Under the pieces are notes generated by a model. The model saw only the letters and a list, made by a program, of their open reading frames with translations, had not been told where the DNA came from and did not search any database. The translations under genes and the position numbers were made by a program. Below, piece by piece: positions 12,591 to 27,400 of a stretch of 64,000 nucleotides of DNA. Within the stretch, counting starts at the first letter, position 1. Each line of letters starts with the position of its first letter. This DNA comes from Cyprinodon diabolis (taxonomy: Eukaryota > Chordata > Actinopteri > Cyprinodontiformes > Cyprinodontidae): NCBI GenBank assembly GCA_030533445.1, contig CM060065.1:496001-560000 (forward strand), in the 5' to 3' direction.

Positions 12591-13053
12591 ACTAGAGAAA
12601 TAGGAAGTAGATCAGACAGCTGATCCAGATGCTGCTGCCTGCGCCCTCACTAGAACTATATGAAGTAGATCAGAAAACTGATCCAGATGCTGCTGCCTGC
12701 GCCCTCACTATAAACTATTGAAAGTAGATCAGACAGCTGCAGCTGATCCGGATGCTGCTGTCTGCCTCCTCTCTAGAACTATAGAAAGTAGATCAGACAG
12801 CTGATCCAGATGCTGCTGCCTGCGTCCTCACTAGAACTATACAAAGTAGATCAGACAGCTGATCCAGACGCTGCTGCCTGCATCCTCACTAGAACTATAG
12901 AAAGTAGATTAGACAGCTTATGCAGATGCTGCTGCCTGCGTCATCACTAGAACTATACAAAGTAGATCAGACAGCTGATCTAGACGCTGCTGTCTGCGTC
13001 CTCACTAGAACTATAGAAAGTAGATCAGACAGCTGATCCAGACGCTGCTGCCT
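12590..13053. repeat. Left part of the 0.84-kb duplicate of 2,430-3,275
   Basis: This stretch holds the AGAGAAATAGG, GATCCGGATG and CTTATGCAG monomers that pair with those at 2.43-2.9 kb. The matching continues to about 13,430, running into the first copy of the 1,782-bp block. The 1,782-bp duplication therefore arose on a chromosome that already carried this segment. Confidence 0.72.
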
Positions 13054-14835
13054 GCGTCCTCACTAGAACTATAGTATGTAGATCAGACAGCTGATCCAGA
13101 TGCTGCTGCCTGCGTCCTCACTAGAACTTTAGAAAGTAGATCAGACAGCTGATCCAGACGCTGCTGTCGGCGTCCTCACTAGAACTATAGAAAGTAGATC
13201 GGACAGCTGATCCAGACGCTGCCGCCTGCGTCCTCAGTAGAACTATAGAAAGAAGATCAGACATCTGATCTAGACGCTGCTGCCTGCATACTCACTAGAA
13301 CTAAAGAAAGTAGATCAGACAGCTGCAGCTGATCCTGACACTGCTGCCTGCATCCTCACAAGAACTATAGAAAGTAGATCAGACAGCTGATCCAGACGCT
13401 GCTGCCTGCGTCCTCACTAGAACTATAGAAAGTAGAACAGACAGCTGATCCAGACGCTGCTGCCTGCGTCCTCACTAGAACTAAAGAAAGTAGATCAGAC
13501 AGCTGATCCAGACACTACTGCCTGCGTCCTCACTGGAACTATAGAAAGTAGATCAGACAGCTGATCCAGACGCTGCTGCCTGCGTCCTCACTAGAACTAA
13601 AGAAAGTAGATCAGACAGCTGATCCAGACGCTGCGGCCTGCGTCCTCACTAGAACTATAGAAAGTAGATCAGACAGCGTATCCAGACGCTGCTGCCTGCG
13701 TCCTCACTAGAACTATAGAAAGTAGATCAGACAGCTGCTGCTGATCCAGATGCATCTGCCCACGTCCTCACTAGAACTATAGAAAGTAGATCAGACAGCT
13801 GATCCAGACGCTACTGCCTGCATCCTCACTAGAACTATAGAAAGTAGATCAGACAGCTGCTGCTGATCCAGATGCTGCTGCCTGCGTCCTCACTAGAACT
13901 ATAGAAAGAAGATCAGACAGCTGTAGCTCATCCAGATGCGTCTGCCCACGTCCTCACTAGAACTATAGAAAGTAGAGCAGACAGCTGATCCAGATGCTGC
14001 TACCTGAATCCTCACTAGAACTATAGAAAGTAGATCAGACAACTGATCCAGATGCTGTTGCCTAGGCCCTCACTAGAACTATTCAAAGTAGATCAGACAG
14101 CTGATCCAGATGCTGCTGCCTGCGTCCTCACTAGAACTATAGAAAGTAGATCAGACAGCTAATCTAGACCCTGCTGTCTGCGTCCTCACTAGAACTATAG
14201 AAAGTAGATCAGACAGCTGATCCAGACGCTGCTGCCTGCGTCCTCACTAGAACTATAGAAAGTAGATCAGACAGCTGATCCAGACGCTGCTGCCTGCGTC
14301 CTCACTGGAACTATAGAAAGTAGATCAGACAGCTGATCCAGACGCTGCTGCCTGCGTCCTCACTAGAACTAAAGAAAGTAGATCAGACAGCTGATCCAGA
14401 CGCTACTGCCTGCGTCCTCACTGGAACTATAGAAAGTAGATCAGACAGCTGATCCAGACGCTGCTGCCTGCGTCCTCACTAGAACTAAAGAAAGTAGATC
14501 AGACAGCTGATCCAGACGCTGCGGCCTGCGTCCTCACTAGAACTATAGAAAGTAGATCAGACAGCTGATCCAGACGCTGCTGCCTGCGTCCTCACTAGAA
14601 CTATAGAAAGTAGATCAGACAGCTGCTGCTGATCCAGATGCATCTGCCCACGTCCTCACTAGAACTATAGAAAGTAGATCAGACAGCTGATCCAGACGCT
14701 ACTGCCTGCGTCCTCACTAGAACTATAGAAAGTAGATCAGACAGCTGCTGCTGATCCAGATGCTGCTGCCTGCGTCCTCACTAGAACTATAGAAAGTAGA
14801 TCAGACAGCTGTCGCTCATCCAGATGCGTCTGCCC
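13054..14835. repeat. 1,782-bp satellite block, copy 1
   Basis: The partner is 14,836-16,617. Landmarks are AGTATGTAGATC (about 13,073 and 14,855), GCTGTCGGCG (about 13,162 and 14,944), GACAGCGTATCC (about 13,672 and 15,454) and GCTGTTGCCTAGG (about 14,054 and 15,836), all 1,782 bp apart. Just left of 13,054 the two sequences differ (CCTGCG against CCCGCG), which fixes the edge to within one monomer. The GACAGCGTATCC monomer is a 2-bp-altered form that I see at no other place. Confidence 0.88.
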
Positions 14836-16617
14836 GCGTCCTCACTAGAACTATAGTATGTAGATCAGACAGCTGATCCAGATGCTGCTGCTTGCGTCCT
14901 CACTAGAACTTTAGAAAGTAGATCAGACAGCTGATCCAGACGCTGCTGTCGGCGTCCTCACTAGAACTATAGAAAGTAGATCGGACAGCTGATCCAGACG
15001 CTGCCGCCTGCATCCTCAGTAGAACTATAGAAAGAAGATCAGACATCTGATCTAGACGCTGCTGCCTGCATACTCACTAGAACTAAAGAAAGTAGATCAG
15101 ACAGCTGCAGCTGATCCTGACACTGCTGCCTGCATCCTCACAAGAACTATAGAAAGTAGATCAGACAGCTGATCCAGACGCTGCTGCCTGCGTCCTCACT
15201 AGAACTATAGAAAGTAGAACAGACAGCTGATCCAGACGCTGCTGCCTGCGTCCTCACTAGAACTAAAGAAAGTAGATCAGACAGCTGATCCAGACACTAC
15301 TGCCTGCGTCCTCACTGGAACTATAGAAAGTAGATCAGACAGCTGATCCAGACGCTGCTGCCTGCGTCCTCACTAGAACTAAAGAAAGTAGATCAGACAG
15401 CTGATCCAGACGCTGCGGCCTGCGTCCTCACTAGAACTATAGAAAGTAGATCAGACAGCGTATCCAGACGCTGCTGCCTGCGTCCTCACTAGAACTATAG
15501 AAAGTAGATCAGACAGCTGCTGCTGATCCAGATGCATCTGCCCACGTCCTCACTAGAACTATAGAAAGTAGATCAGACAGCTGATCCAGACGCTACTGCC
15601 TGCATCCTCACTAGAACTATAGAAAGTAGATCAGACAGCTGCTGCTGATCCAGATGCTGCTGCCTGCGTCCTCACTAGAACTATAGAAAGTAGATCAGAC
15701 AGCTGTAGCTCATCCAGATGCGTCTGCCCACGTCCTCACTAGAACTATAAAAAGTAGAGCAGACAGCTGATCCAGATGCTGCTACCTGAATCCTCACTAG
15801 AACTATAGAAAGTAGATCAGACAACTGATCCAGATGCTGTTGCCTAGGCCCTCACTAGAACTATTCAAAGTAGATCAGACAGCTGATCCAGATGCTGCTG
15901 CCTCCGTCCTCACTAGAACTATAGAAAGTAGATCAGACAGCTAATCTAGACCCTGCTGTCTGCGTCCTCACTAGAACTATAGAAAGTAGATCAGACAGCT
16001 GATCCAGACGCTGCTGCCTGCGTCCTCACTAGAACTATAGAAAGTAGATCAGACAGCTGATCCAGACGCTGCTGCCTGCGTCCTCACTGGAACTATAGAA
16101 AGTAGATCAGACAGCTGATCCAGACGCTGCTGCCTGCGTCCTCACTAGAACTAAAGAAAGTAGATCAGACAGCTGATCCAGACGCTACTGCCTGCGTCCT
16201 CACTGGAACTATAGAAAGTAGATCAGACAGCTGATCCAGACGCTGCTGCCTGCGTCCTCACTAGAACTAAAGAAAGTAGATCAGACAGCTGATCCAGACG
16301 CTGCGGCCTGCGTCCTCACTAGAACTATAGAAAGTAGATCAGACAGCTGATCCAGACGCTGCTGCCTGCGTCCTCACTAGAACTATAGAAAGTAGATCAG
16401 ACAGCTGCTGCTGATCCAGATGCATCTGCCCACGTCCTCACTAGAACTATAGAAAGTAGATCAGACAGCTGATCCAGACGCTACTGCCTGCGTCCTCACT
16501 AGAACTATAGAAAGTAGATCAGACAGCTGCTGCTGATCCAGATGCTGCTGCCTGCGTCCTCACTAGAACTATAGAAAGTAGATCAGACAGCTGTCGCTCA
16601 TCCAGATGCGTCTGCCC
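14836..16617. repeat. 1,782-bp satellite block, copy 2
   Basis: Second copy of the block at 13,054. Visible differences from copy 1 are few: GCTTGCGTCC near 14,892 where copy 1 has GCCTGCGTCC, and GCCTCCGTCC near 15,902 where copy 1 has GCCTGCGTCC. Its last ~260 bp overlap the start of the 20,734-bp block, so the larger duplication took its left edge from inside this copy. Confidence 0.87.
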
Positions 16618-19600
16618 ACGTCCTCACTAGAACTATAGAAAGTAGAGCAGACAGCTGATCCAGATGCTGCTACCTGCATCCTCACTAGAACTATAGAAAG
16701 TAGATCACACAACTGATCCAGATGCTGCTGCCTAGGCCCTCACTAGAACTATTCAAAGTAGATCAGATAGCTGATCCAGATGCTGCTGCCTGCGTCCTCA
16801 CTAGAACTATAGAAAGTAGATCAGACAGCTAATCTAGACCCTGCTGTCTGCGTCCTCACTAGAACTATAGAAAGTAGATCAGACAGCTGATCCAGACGCT
16901 GCTGCCTGCGTCCTCACTAGAACTATAGTAAGTAGATCAGACAGCTGATCCAGATGCTGCTGCCTGCGTCCTCACTAGAACTTTAGAAAGTAGATCAGAC
17001 AGCTGATCCAGACGCTGCTGCCTGCGTCCTCACTAGAACTATGGAAAGTAGATCAGACAGCTGATCTAGACGCTGCCCCCTGCGTCCTCACTAGAACTAT
17101 AGAAAGAAGATTAGACATCTGATCCAGACGTTGCTGCCTGCGTCCTCACTAGAACTATAGTAAGTAGATCAGACAGCTGATCCAGACGCTGCTGCCTGCG
17201 TCCTCACTAGAACTATAGGAAGTAGATCAGACAGCTGATCCAGACGCTGCTGCCTGCATCCTCACTAGAACTAAAGAAAGTAGATCAGACAGATGCAGCT
17301 CATCCAGATGCTGCTGTCTGCATCCTCACTAGAACTATAGAAAGTAGATCAGACAGCTGATCCAGACGCTGCCGCCTGCGTCCTCACTAGAACTATAGAA
17401 AGAAGATCAGACATCTGATCCAGACGCTGCTGCCTGCATCCTCACTAGAACTAAAGAAAGTAGATCAGACAGCTGCAGCTGATCCAGATGCTGCTGTCTG
17501 CATCCTCACTAGAACTATAGAAAGTAGATCAGACAGCTGATCCAGACGCTGCTGTTTGCGTCCTCACTAGAACTAGTGAAAGTAGATCAGACAGTTGCAG
17601 CTCATCCAGATGCTGCTGCCTGCGTCCTCACTAGAACTATTGAAAGTAGATCAGACATCTGATCCAGACGCTGCTGCCTGCATCCTCACTAGAACTAAAG
17701 AAAGTAGATCAGACAGCTGCAGCTGATCCAGATGCTGCTGTCTGCATCCTCACTAGAACTATAGAAAGTAGATCAGACAGCTGATCCAGACGCTGCTGCC
17801 TACGTCCTCACTAGAACTATAGAAAGTAGATCAGACAGCTGATCCAGACGCTGCTGCCTGCGTCCTCACTAAAACTATAGAAAGTAGATCAGACAGCTGA
17901 TCCAGACGCTACTCCCTGCGTCCTCACTAGAACTATAGAAAGTAGATCAGACAGCTGCTGTTGATCCAGATGCTGCTGCCTGCGTCCTCACTAGAACTAT
18001 AGAAAGTAGATCAGACAGCTGATCCAGACGCTGCTGCCTGCGTCCTCACTGGAACTATAGAAAGTAGATCAGACAGCTGATCCAGACGCTGCTGCCTGCG
18101 TCCTCACTAGAACTATAGAAAGTTGATCAGACAGCTGATCCAGACGCTACTCCCTGCGTCCTCACTAGAACTATAGAAAGTAGATCAGACAGCTGCTGAT
18201 GACCCAGATGCTGCTGCCTGCATCCTCACTAGAACTATAGAAAGTAGATCAGACAGCTGCAGCTCATCCAGATGCGTCTGCCCACGTCCTCACTAGAACT
18301 ATAGAAAGTAGAGCAGACAGCTGATCCAGACGCTGCTACCTGCGTCCTCACTAGAACTATAGGAAGTAGATCAGAAAACTGATCCAGACGCTACTGCCTG
18401 CGTCCTCACTAGAACTATAGAAAGTAGATCAGATAGCTGCTGCTGATCCAGATGCTGCTGTGTGCGTCCTCACTAGAACTATAGAAAGTAGATCAGACAG
18501 CTGAACCTGATCCAGATGCTGCTGCCCACGTCCTTACTAGAACTATAGAAAGTAGATCAGACAGCTGATCCAGACGCTGCTGCCTGCGTCCTCACTAGAA
18601 CTGTTGAAAGTAGATCAGAAATCTGATCCAGACGCTGCTGCCTGCGTCCTCACTAGAACTATAGTAAGTAGATCAGACAGCTGATCCAGATGCTGCTGCC
18701 TGCGTCCTCACTAGAACTTTAGAAAGTAGATCAGACAGCTGATCCAGACGCTGCTGCCTGCGTCCTCACTAGAACTATAGGAAGTAGATCAGACAGCTGA
18801 TCCAGACGCTGCCCCCTGCGTCCTCACTAGAACTATAGAAAGAAGATCAGACAGCTGATCCAGACGCTGCTGCCTGCATCCTCACTAGAACTATAGAATG
18901 TAGATCAGACAGCTGATCCAGATGCTGCTGCCTGCGTCCTCACTAGAACTATAGAAAGTAGATCAGACAGCTGCTGCTGATCCAGATGTGTCTGCCCACG
19001 TCCTCACTAGAACTATAGAAAGTAGATCAGACAGCTGATCCAGACGCTACTGCCTGCGTCCTCACTAGAACTATAGAAAGTAGATCAGACAGCTGCTGCT
19101 GATCCAGATGCTGCTGCCTGCGTCCTCACTAGAACTATAGAAAGTAGATCAGACAGCTGTAGCTCATCCAGATGCGTCTCCCACGTCCTCACTAGAACTA
19201 TAGAAAGTAGAGCAGACAGCTGATCCAGATGCTGCTGCCTGCATCCTCACTAGAACTATAGAAAGTAGATCAGACAACTGATCCAGATGCTGCTGCCTGC
19301 GCCCTCACTAGAACTATAGGAAGTAGATCAGAAAACTGATCCAGATGCTGCTGCCTAGGCCCTCACTAGAACTATTGAAAGTAGATCAGACAGCTGATCC
19401 AGATGCTGCTGCCTGCGTCCTCACTAGAACTCTAGAAAGTAGATCAGACAGCTGATCTAGATGCTGCTGTCTGCGTCCTCACTAGAACTATAGAAAGTAG
19501 ATCAGACAGCTGATCCAGATGCCTCTTCCCACGTCCTCACTAGAACTATAGAAAGTAGATCAGACAGCTGATCCAGACGCTACTGCCTGCGTCCTCAATA

Positions 19601-21015
19601 GAACTATAGAAAGTAGATCAGACAGCTGTTGCTGATCCAGATGCTGCTGCCTGCGTCCTGACTAGAACTATAGAAAGTAGATCAGACAGCTGTAGCTCAT
19701 CCAGATGCGTCTGCCCACGTCCTCACTAGAACTATAGAAAGTAGAGCAGACAGCTGATCCAGATGCTGCTGCCTGCATCCTCACTAGAACTATAGGAAGT
19801 AGATCAGAAAACTGATCAAGATGCTGCTGCCTAGGCCCTCACTAGAACTATTGAAAGTAGATCAGACAGCTGATCCAGATGCTGCTGCCTGCTTCCTTAC
19901 TAGAACTATAGAAAGTAGATCAGACAGCTGCAGCTCATCCAGATGCGTCTGCCCACGTCCTCACTAGAACTATAGAAAGTAGAGCAGACAGCTCATCCAG
20001 ATGCTGCTGCCTGCGTCCTCACTAGAACTATTGAAAGTAGATCAGACATCTGATCCAGACGCTGCTGCCTGCGTCCTCACTAGAACTGTAGTAAGTAGAT
20101 CAGACAGCTGATCCAGATGCTGCTGCCTGCGTCCTCACTAGAACTTTAGAAAGTAGATCAGACAGCTGATCCAGACGCTGCTGCCTGCGTCCTCACTAGA
20201 ACTATAGAAAGTAGATCAGACAGCTGATCCAGACGCTGCCCCCTGCGTCCTCACTAGAACTATAGAAAGAAGATCAGACATCTGATCCAGACGCTGCTGC
20301 CTGCATCCTCACTAGAACTAAAGAAAGTAGATCAGACAGCTGCAGCTGATCCAGATGCTGCTGTCTGCATCCTCACTAGAACTATAGAAAGTAGATCAGA
20401 CAACTGATCCAGATGCTGCTGCCTGCGCCCTCACTAGAACTATTGAAAGTAGATCAGACAGCTGATCCAGATGCTGCAGCCTGCGTCCTCACTAGAACTA
20501 TAGAAAGTAGATCAGACAGCTGCTGCTGATCCAGATGCGTCTGCCCACGTCCTCACTAGAACTATAGAAAGTAGATCAGACAGCTGATCCAGACGCTACT
20601 GCCTGCGTCCTCACTAGAACTATAGAAAGTAGATCAGACAGCTGCTGCTGATCCAGATGCTGCTGCCTGCATCCTCACTAGAACTATAGAAAGTAGATCA
20701 GACAGCTGTAGCGCATCCAGATGCGTCTCCCACGTCCTCACTAGAACTATAAAAAGTAGAGCAGACAGCTGATCCAGATGCTGCTGCCTGCATCCTCACT
20801 AGAACTATAGAAAGTAGATCAGACAACTGATCCAGATGCTGCTGCCTGCGCCCTCACTAGAACTATAGGAAGTAGATCAGAAAACTGATCCAGATGCTGC
20901 TGCCTAGGCCCTCACTAGAACTATTGAAAGTAGATCAGACAGCTGATCCAGATGCTGCTGCCTGCGTCCTCACTAGAACTATAGAAAGTAGATCAGACAG
21001 CTGATCTACATGCTG

Positions 21016-22733
21016 CTGTCTGCGTCCTCACTAGAACTATAGAAAGTAGATCAGACAGCTGATCCAGATGCCTCTTCCCACGTCCTCACTAGAACTATAG
21101 AAAGTAGATCAGACAGCTGATCCAGACGCTACTGCCTGCGTCCTCACTAGAACTATAGAAAGTAGATCAGACAGCTGCTGCTGATCCAGATGCTGCTGCC
21201 TGCGTCCTCTCTAGAACTATAGAAAGTAGATCAGACAGCTGATCTAGACGCTGCTGTCTGCGTCCTCACTAGAACTATAGAAAGTAGATCAGACAGCTGA
21301 TCCAGCCGCTGCTAACTGCGTCCTCACTAGAACTATAGTAAGTAGATCAGACAGCTGATCCAGATGCTGCTGCCTGCGTCCTCACTAGAACTTTAGAAAG
21401 TAGATCAGACAGCTGATCCAGATGCTGCTGCCTGCGTCCTCACTAGAACTATAGAAAGAAGATCAGACATCTGATCCACACGCTGCTGCCTGCATCCTCA
21501 CTAGAACTAAAGAAAGTTGATCAGACAGCTGCTGCTGATCCAGATGCTGCTGTCTGCATCCTCACTAGAACTATAGAAAGTAGATCAGACAACTGATCCA
21601 GATGCTGCTGCCTGCGCCCTCACTAGAACTATAGGAAGTAGATCAGAAAACTGATCCAGATGCTGCTGCCTGCATCCTCACTATGACTATAGAAAGTAGA
21701 TCAGACAGCTTATCTAGACGCTGCTGTCTGCGTCCTCACTAGAACTATAGAAAGTAGATCAGACAGCTGATCCAGACGCTGCTGCCTGCGTCCTCATTAG
21801 AACTATAGTAAGTAGATCAGACAGCTGATCCAGACGCTGCTGCCTGCGTCCTCACTAGAACTATAGGAAGTAGATCAGACAGCTGATCCAGACGCTGCTG
21901 CCTGCGTCCTCACTAGAACTATAGAAAGTAGATCAGACATCTGATCCAGACGCTGCTGCCTGCATCCTCACTAGAACTAAAGAATGTAGATCAGACAGCT
22001 GATCCAGACGCTGCTGTTTGCGTCCTCACTAGAACTAGTGAAAGTAGATCAGACAGCTGCAGCTCATCCAGATGCTGCTGCCTGCGTCCTCACTAGAACT
22101 ATTGAAAGTAGATCAGACATCTGATCCAGACGCTGCTGCCTGCATCCTCACTAGAACTATAGAAAGTAGATCAGACAGCTGATCCAGACGCTGCTGCCTG
22201 CGTCCTCACTAGAACTATAGAAAGTAGATCAGACAGCTGATCCAGACGCTGCTGCCTGCGTCCTCACTAGAACTATAGAAAGTAGATCAGACAGCTGATC
22301 CAGACGCTACTCCCTGCGTCCTCACTAGAACTATAGAAAGTAGATCAGACAGCTGCTGCTGATCCAGATGCTGCTGCCTGCATCCTCACTAGAACTATAG
22401 AAAGTAGATCAGACAGCTGCAGCTCATCCAGATGCGTCTGCCCACGTCCTCACTAGAACTATAGAAAGTAGAGCAGACAGCTGATCCAGACGCTGCTGCC
22501 TGCGTCCTCACTAGAACTATAGAAAGTAGATCAGACAGCTGATCCAGACGCTACTCCCTGCGTCCTCACTAGAACTATAGAAAGTAGATCAGACAGCTGC
22601 AGCTCATCCAGATGCGTCTGCCCACGTCCTCACTAGAACTATAGAAAGTAGAGCAGACAGCTGATCCAGACGCTGCTGCCTGCGTCCTCACTAGAACTAT
22701 AGGAAGTAGATCAGAAAACTGATCCAGACGCTA
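21016..22733. repeat. 1,718-bp satellite module, copy 1 (in 20.7-kb copy 1)
   Basis: The partner follows directly at 22,734-24,451. TCCAGCCGCTGCTAACTG lies at 21,301 and 23,019, and the TGCCTCTTCCCACG monomer at about 21,070 and 22,788. The second copy carries TCCCGATGCC where this one has TCCAGATGCC, and GCCTTCGTCC where this one has GCCTGCGTCC, so they are near-identical but distinguishable. Confidence 0.87.
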
Positions 22734-24451
22734 CTGTCTGCGTCCTCACTAGAACTATAGAAAGTAGATCAGACAGCTGATCCCGATGCCTCTTCCCACG
22801 TCCTCACTAGAACTATAGAAAGTAGATCAGACAGCTGATCCAGACGCTACTGCCTGCGTCCTCACTAGAACTATAGAAAGTAGATCAGACAGCTGCTGCT
22901 GATCCAGATGCTGCTGCCTGCGTCCTCTCTAGAACTATAGAAAGTAGATCAGACAGCTGATCTAGACGCTGCTGTCTGCGTCCTCACTAGAACTATAGAA
23001 AGTAGATCAGACAGCTGATCCAGCCGCTGCTAACTGCGTCCTCACTAGAACTATAGTAAGTAGATCAGACAGCTGATCCAGATGCTGCTGCCTGCGTCCT
23101 CACTAGAACTTTAGAAAGTAGATCAGACAGCTGATCCAGATGCTGCTGCCTGCGTCCTCACTAGAACTATAGAAAGAAGATCAGACATCTGATCCACACG
23201 CTGCTGCCTGCATCCTCACTAGAACTAAAGAAAGTTGATCAGACAGCTGCTGCTGATCCAGATGCTGCTGTCTGCATCCTCACTAGAACTATAGAAAGTA
23301 GATCAGACAACTGATCCAGATGCTGCTGCCTGCGCCCTCACTAGAACTATAGGAAGTAGATCAGAAAACTGATCCAGATGCTGCTGCCTGCATCCTCACT
23401 ATGACTATAGAAAGTAGATCAGACAGCTTATCTAGACGCTGCTGTCTGCGTCCTCACTAGAACTATAGAAAGTAGATCAGACAGCTGATCCAGACGCTGC
23501 TGCCTGCGTCCTCATTAGAACTATAGTAAGTAGATCAGACAGCTGATCCAGACGCTGCTGCCTTCGTCCTCACTAGAACTATAGGAAGTAGATCAGACAG
23601 CTGATCCAGACGCTGCTGCCTGCGTCCTCACTAGAACTATAGAAAGTAGATCAGACATCTGATCCAGACGCTGCTGCCTGCATCCTCACTAGAACTAAAG
23701 AATGTAGATCAGACAGCTGATCCAGACGCTGCTGTTTGCGTCCTCACTAGAACTAGTGAAAGTAGATCAGACAGCTGCAGCTCATCCAGATGCTGCTGCC
23801 TGCGTCCTCACTAGAACTATTGAAAGTAGATCAGACATCTGATCCAGACGCTGCTGCCTGCATCCTCACTAGAACTATAGAAAGTAGATCAGACAGCTGA
23901 TCCAGACGCTGCTGCCTGCGTCCTCACTAGAACTATAGAAAGTAGATCAGACAGCTGATCCAGACGCTGCTGCCTGCGTCCTCACTAGAACTATAGAAAG
24001 TAGATCAGACAGCTGATCCAGACGCTACTCCCTGCGTCCTCACTAGAACTATAGAAAGTAGATCAGACAGCTGCTGCTGATCCAGATGCTGCTGCCTGCA
24101 TCCTCACTAGAACTATAGAAAGTAGATCAGACAGCTGCAGCTCATCCAGATGCGTCTGCCCACGTCCTCACTAGAACTATAGAAAGTAGAGCAGACAGCT
24201 GATCCAGACGCTGCTGCCTGCGTCCTCACTAGAACTATAGAAAGTAGATCAGACAGCTGATCCAGACGCTACTCCCTGCGTCCTCACTAGAACTATAGAA
24301 AGTAGATCAGACAGCTGCAGCTCATCCAGATGCGTCTGCCCACGTCCTCACTAGAACTATAGAAAGTAGAGCAGACAGCTGATCCAGACGCTGCTGCCTG
24401 CGTCCTCACTAGAACTATAGGAAGTAGATCAGAAAACTGATCCAGACGCTA
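22734..24451. repeat. 1,718-bp satellite module, copy 2 (in 20.7-kb copy 1)
   Basis: Second copy of the 21,016 module. The join lies within one monomer of 22,734: the left side reads CTACTGTCTGCG, mixing the CTAC of a 24.4-kb type monomer with the TGTCTG of a 21.0-kb type monomer. That hybrid is what an in-register crossover between misaligned monomers would leave. Confidence 0.86.
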
Positions 24452-27400
24452 CTGCCTGCGTCCTCACTAGAACTATAGAAAGTAGATCAGATAGCTGCTG
24501 CTGATCCAGATGCTGCTGTGTGTGTCCTCACTAGAACTATAGAAAGTAGATCAGACAGCTGTACCTGATCCAGATGCTGCTGCCCACGTCCTTACTAGAA
24601 CTATAGAAAGTAGATCAGACAGCTGATCCAGACGCTGCTGCCTGCGTCCTCACTAGAACTATAGAAAGTAGATCAGACGGCTGCAGCTCATCCAGATGCT
24701 GCTGCCCACGTCCTCACTAGAACTATAGAAAGTAGAGCAGACAGCTCATCCAGATGCTGCTGCCTGCGTCCTCACTAGAACTGTTGAAAGTAGATCAGAA
24801 ATCTGATCCAGACGCTGCTGCCTGCGTCCTCACTAGAACTATAGTAAGTAGATCAGACAGCTGATCCAGATGCTGCTGCCTGCGTCCTCACTAGAACTAT
24901 AGAAAGTAGATCAGACAGCTGCTGCTGATCCAGATGTGTCTGCCCACGTCCTCACTAGAACTATAGAAAGTAGATCAGACAGCTGATCCAGACGCTACTG
25001 CCTGCGTCCTCACTAGAACTATAGAAAGTAGATCAGACAGCTGCTGCTGATCCAGATGCTGCTGCCTGCGTCCTCACTAGAACTATAGAAAGTAGATCCG
25101 ACAGCTGTAGCTCATCCAGATGCGTCTCCCACATCCTCACTAGAACTATAGAAAGTAGAGCAGACAGCTGATCCAGATGCTGCTGCCTGCATCCTCACTA
25201 GAACTATAGAAAGTAGATCAGACAACTGATCCAGATGCTGCTGCCTGCGCCCTCACAAGAACTTTATGAAGTAGATCAGAAAACTGATCCAGATGCTGCT
25301 GCCTAGGCCCTCACTAGAACTATTGAAAGTAGATCAGACAGCTGATCCAGATGCTGCTGCCTGCGTCCTCACTAGAACTCTAGAAAGTAGATCAGACAGC
25401 TGATCTAGATGCTGCTGTCTGCGTCCTCACTAGAACTATAGAAAGTAGATCAGACAGCTGATCCAGATGCCTCTTCCCACGTCCTCACTAGAACTATAGA
25501 AAGTAGATCAGACAGCTGATCCAGACGCTACTGCCTGCGTCCTCAATAGAACTATAGAAAGTAGATCAGACAGCTGCTGCTGATCCAGATGCTGCTGCCT
25601 GCTTCCTCACTAGAACTATAGAAAGTAGATCAGACAGCTGTAGCTCATCCAGATGCGTCTGCCCACGTCCTCACTAGAACTATAGAAAGTAGAGCAGACA
25701 GCTGATCCAGATGCTGCTGCCTGCATCCTCACTAGAACTATAGAAAGTAGATCAGACAACTGATCCAGATGCTGCTGCCTGCGCCCTCACTAGAACTATA
25801 GGAAGTAGATCAGAAAGCTGATCCAGATGCTGCTGCCTAGGCCCTCACTAGAACTATTGAAAGTAGATCAGACAGCTGATCCAGATGCTGCTGCCTGCGT
25901 CCTCACTAGAACTATAGAAAGTAGATCAGACAGCTGCAGCTCATCCAGATGCGTCTGCCCACGTCCTCACTAGAACTATAGAAAGTAGAGCAGACAGCTC
26001 ATCCAGATGCTGCTGCCTGCGTCCTCACTAGAACTATTGAAAGTAGATCAGACATCTGATCCAGACGCTGCTGCCTGCGTCCTCACTAGAACTTTAGAAA
26101 GTAGATCAGACAGCTGATCCAGACGCTGCTGCCTGCGTCCTCACTAGAACTATAGAAAGTAGATCAGACAGCTGATCCAGACGCTGCCCCCTGCGTCCTC
26201 ACTAGAACTATAGAAAGAAGATCAGACATCTGATCTAGACGCTGCTGCCTGCATCCTCACTAGAACTAAAGAAAGTAGATCAGACAGCTGCAGCTGATCC
26301 AGATGCTGCTGTCTGCATCCTCACTAGAACTATAGAAAGTAAATCAGACAACTGATCCAGATGCTGCTGCCTGCGCCCTAACTAGAACTATTGAAAGTAG
26401 ATCAGACAGCTGATCCAGATGCTGCAGCCTGCGTCCTCACTAGAACTATAGAAAGTAGATCAGACAGCTGCTGCTGATCCAGATGCGTCTGCCCACGTCC
26501 TCACTAGAACTATAGAAAGTAGATCAGACAGCTGATCCAGACGCTACTGCCTGCGTCCTCACTAGAACTATAGAAAGTAGATCAGACAGCTGTAGCGCAT
26601 CCAGATGCGTCTCCCACGTCCTCACTAGAACTATAGAAAGTAGAGCAGACAGCTGATCCAGATGCTGCTGCCTGCATCCTCACTAGAACTATAGAAAGTA
26701 GATCAGACAACTGATCCAGATGCTGCTGCCTGCGCCCTCACTAGAACTATAGGAAGTAGATCAGACAGCTGATCCAGATGCTGCTGCCTGCGTCCTCACT
26801 AGAACTATAGAAAGTAGATCAGACAGCTGATCTAGATGCTGCTGTCTGCGTCCTCACTAGAACTATAGAAAGTAGATCAGACAGCTGATCCAGATGCCTC
26901 TTCCCACGTCCTCACTAGAACTATAGAAAGTAGATCAGACAGCTGATCCAGTCGCTACTGCCTACGTCCTCACTAGAACTATAGAAAGTAGATCAGACAG
27001 CTGCTGCTGATCCAGATGCTGCTGCCTGCGTCCTCTCTAGAACTATAGAAAGTAGATCAGACAGCTGATCTAGACGCTGCTGTCTGCGTCCTCACTAGAA
27101 CTATAGAAAGTAGATCAGACAGCTGATCCAGACGCTGCTGCCTGCGTCCTCACTAGAACTATAGTAAGTAGATCAGACAGCTGATCCAGATGCTGCTGCC
27201 TGCGTCCTCACTAGAACTTTAGAACGTAGATCAGACAGCTGATCCAGATGCTGCTGCCTGCGTCCTCACTAGAACTATAGAAAGAAGATCAGACATCTGA
27301 TCCAGACGCTGCTACCTGCATCCTCACTAGAACTAAAGAAAGTTGATCAGACAGCTGCTGCTGATCCAGATGCTGCTGTCTGCATCCTCACTAGAACTAT

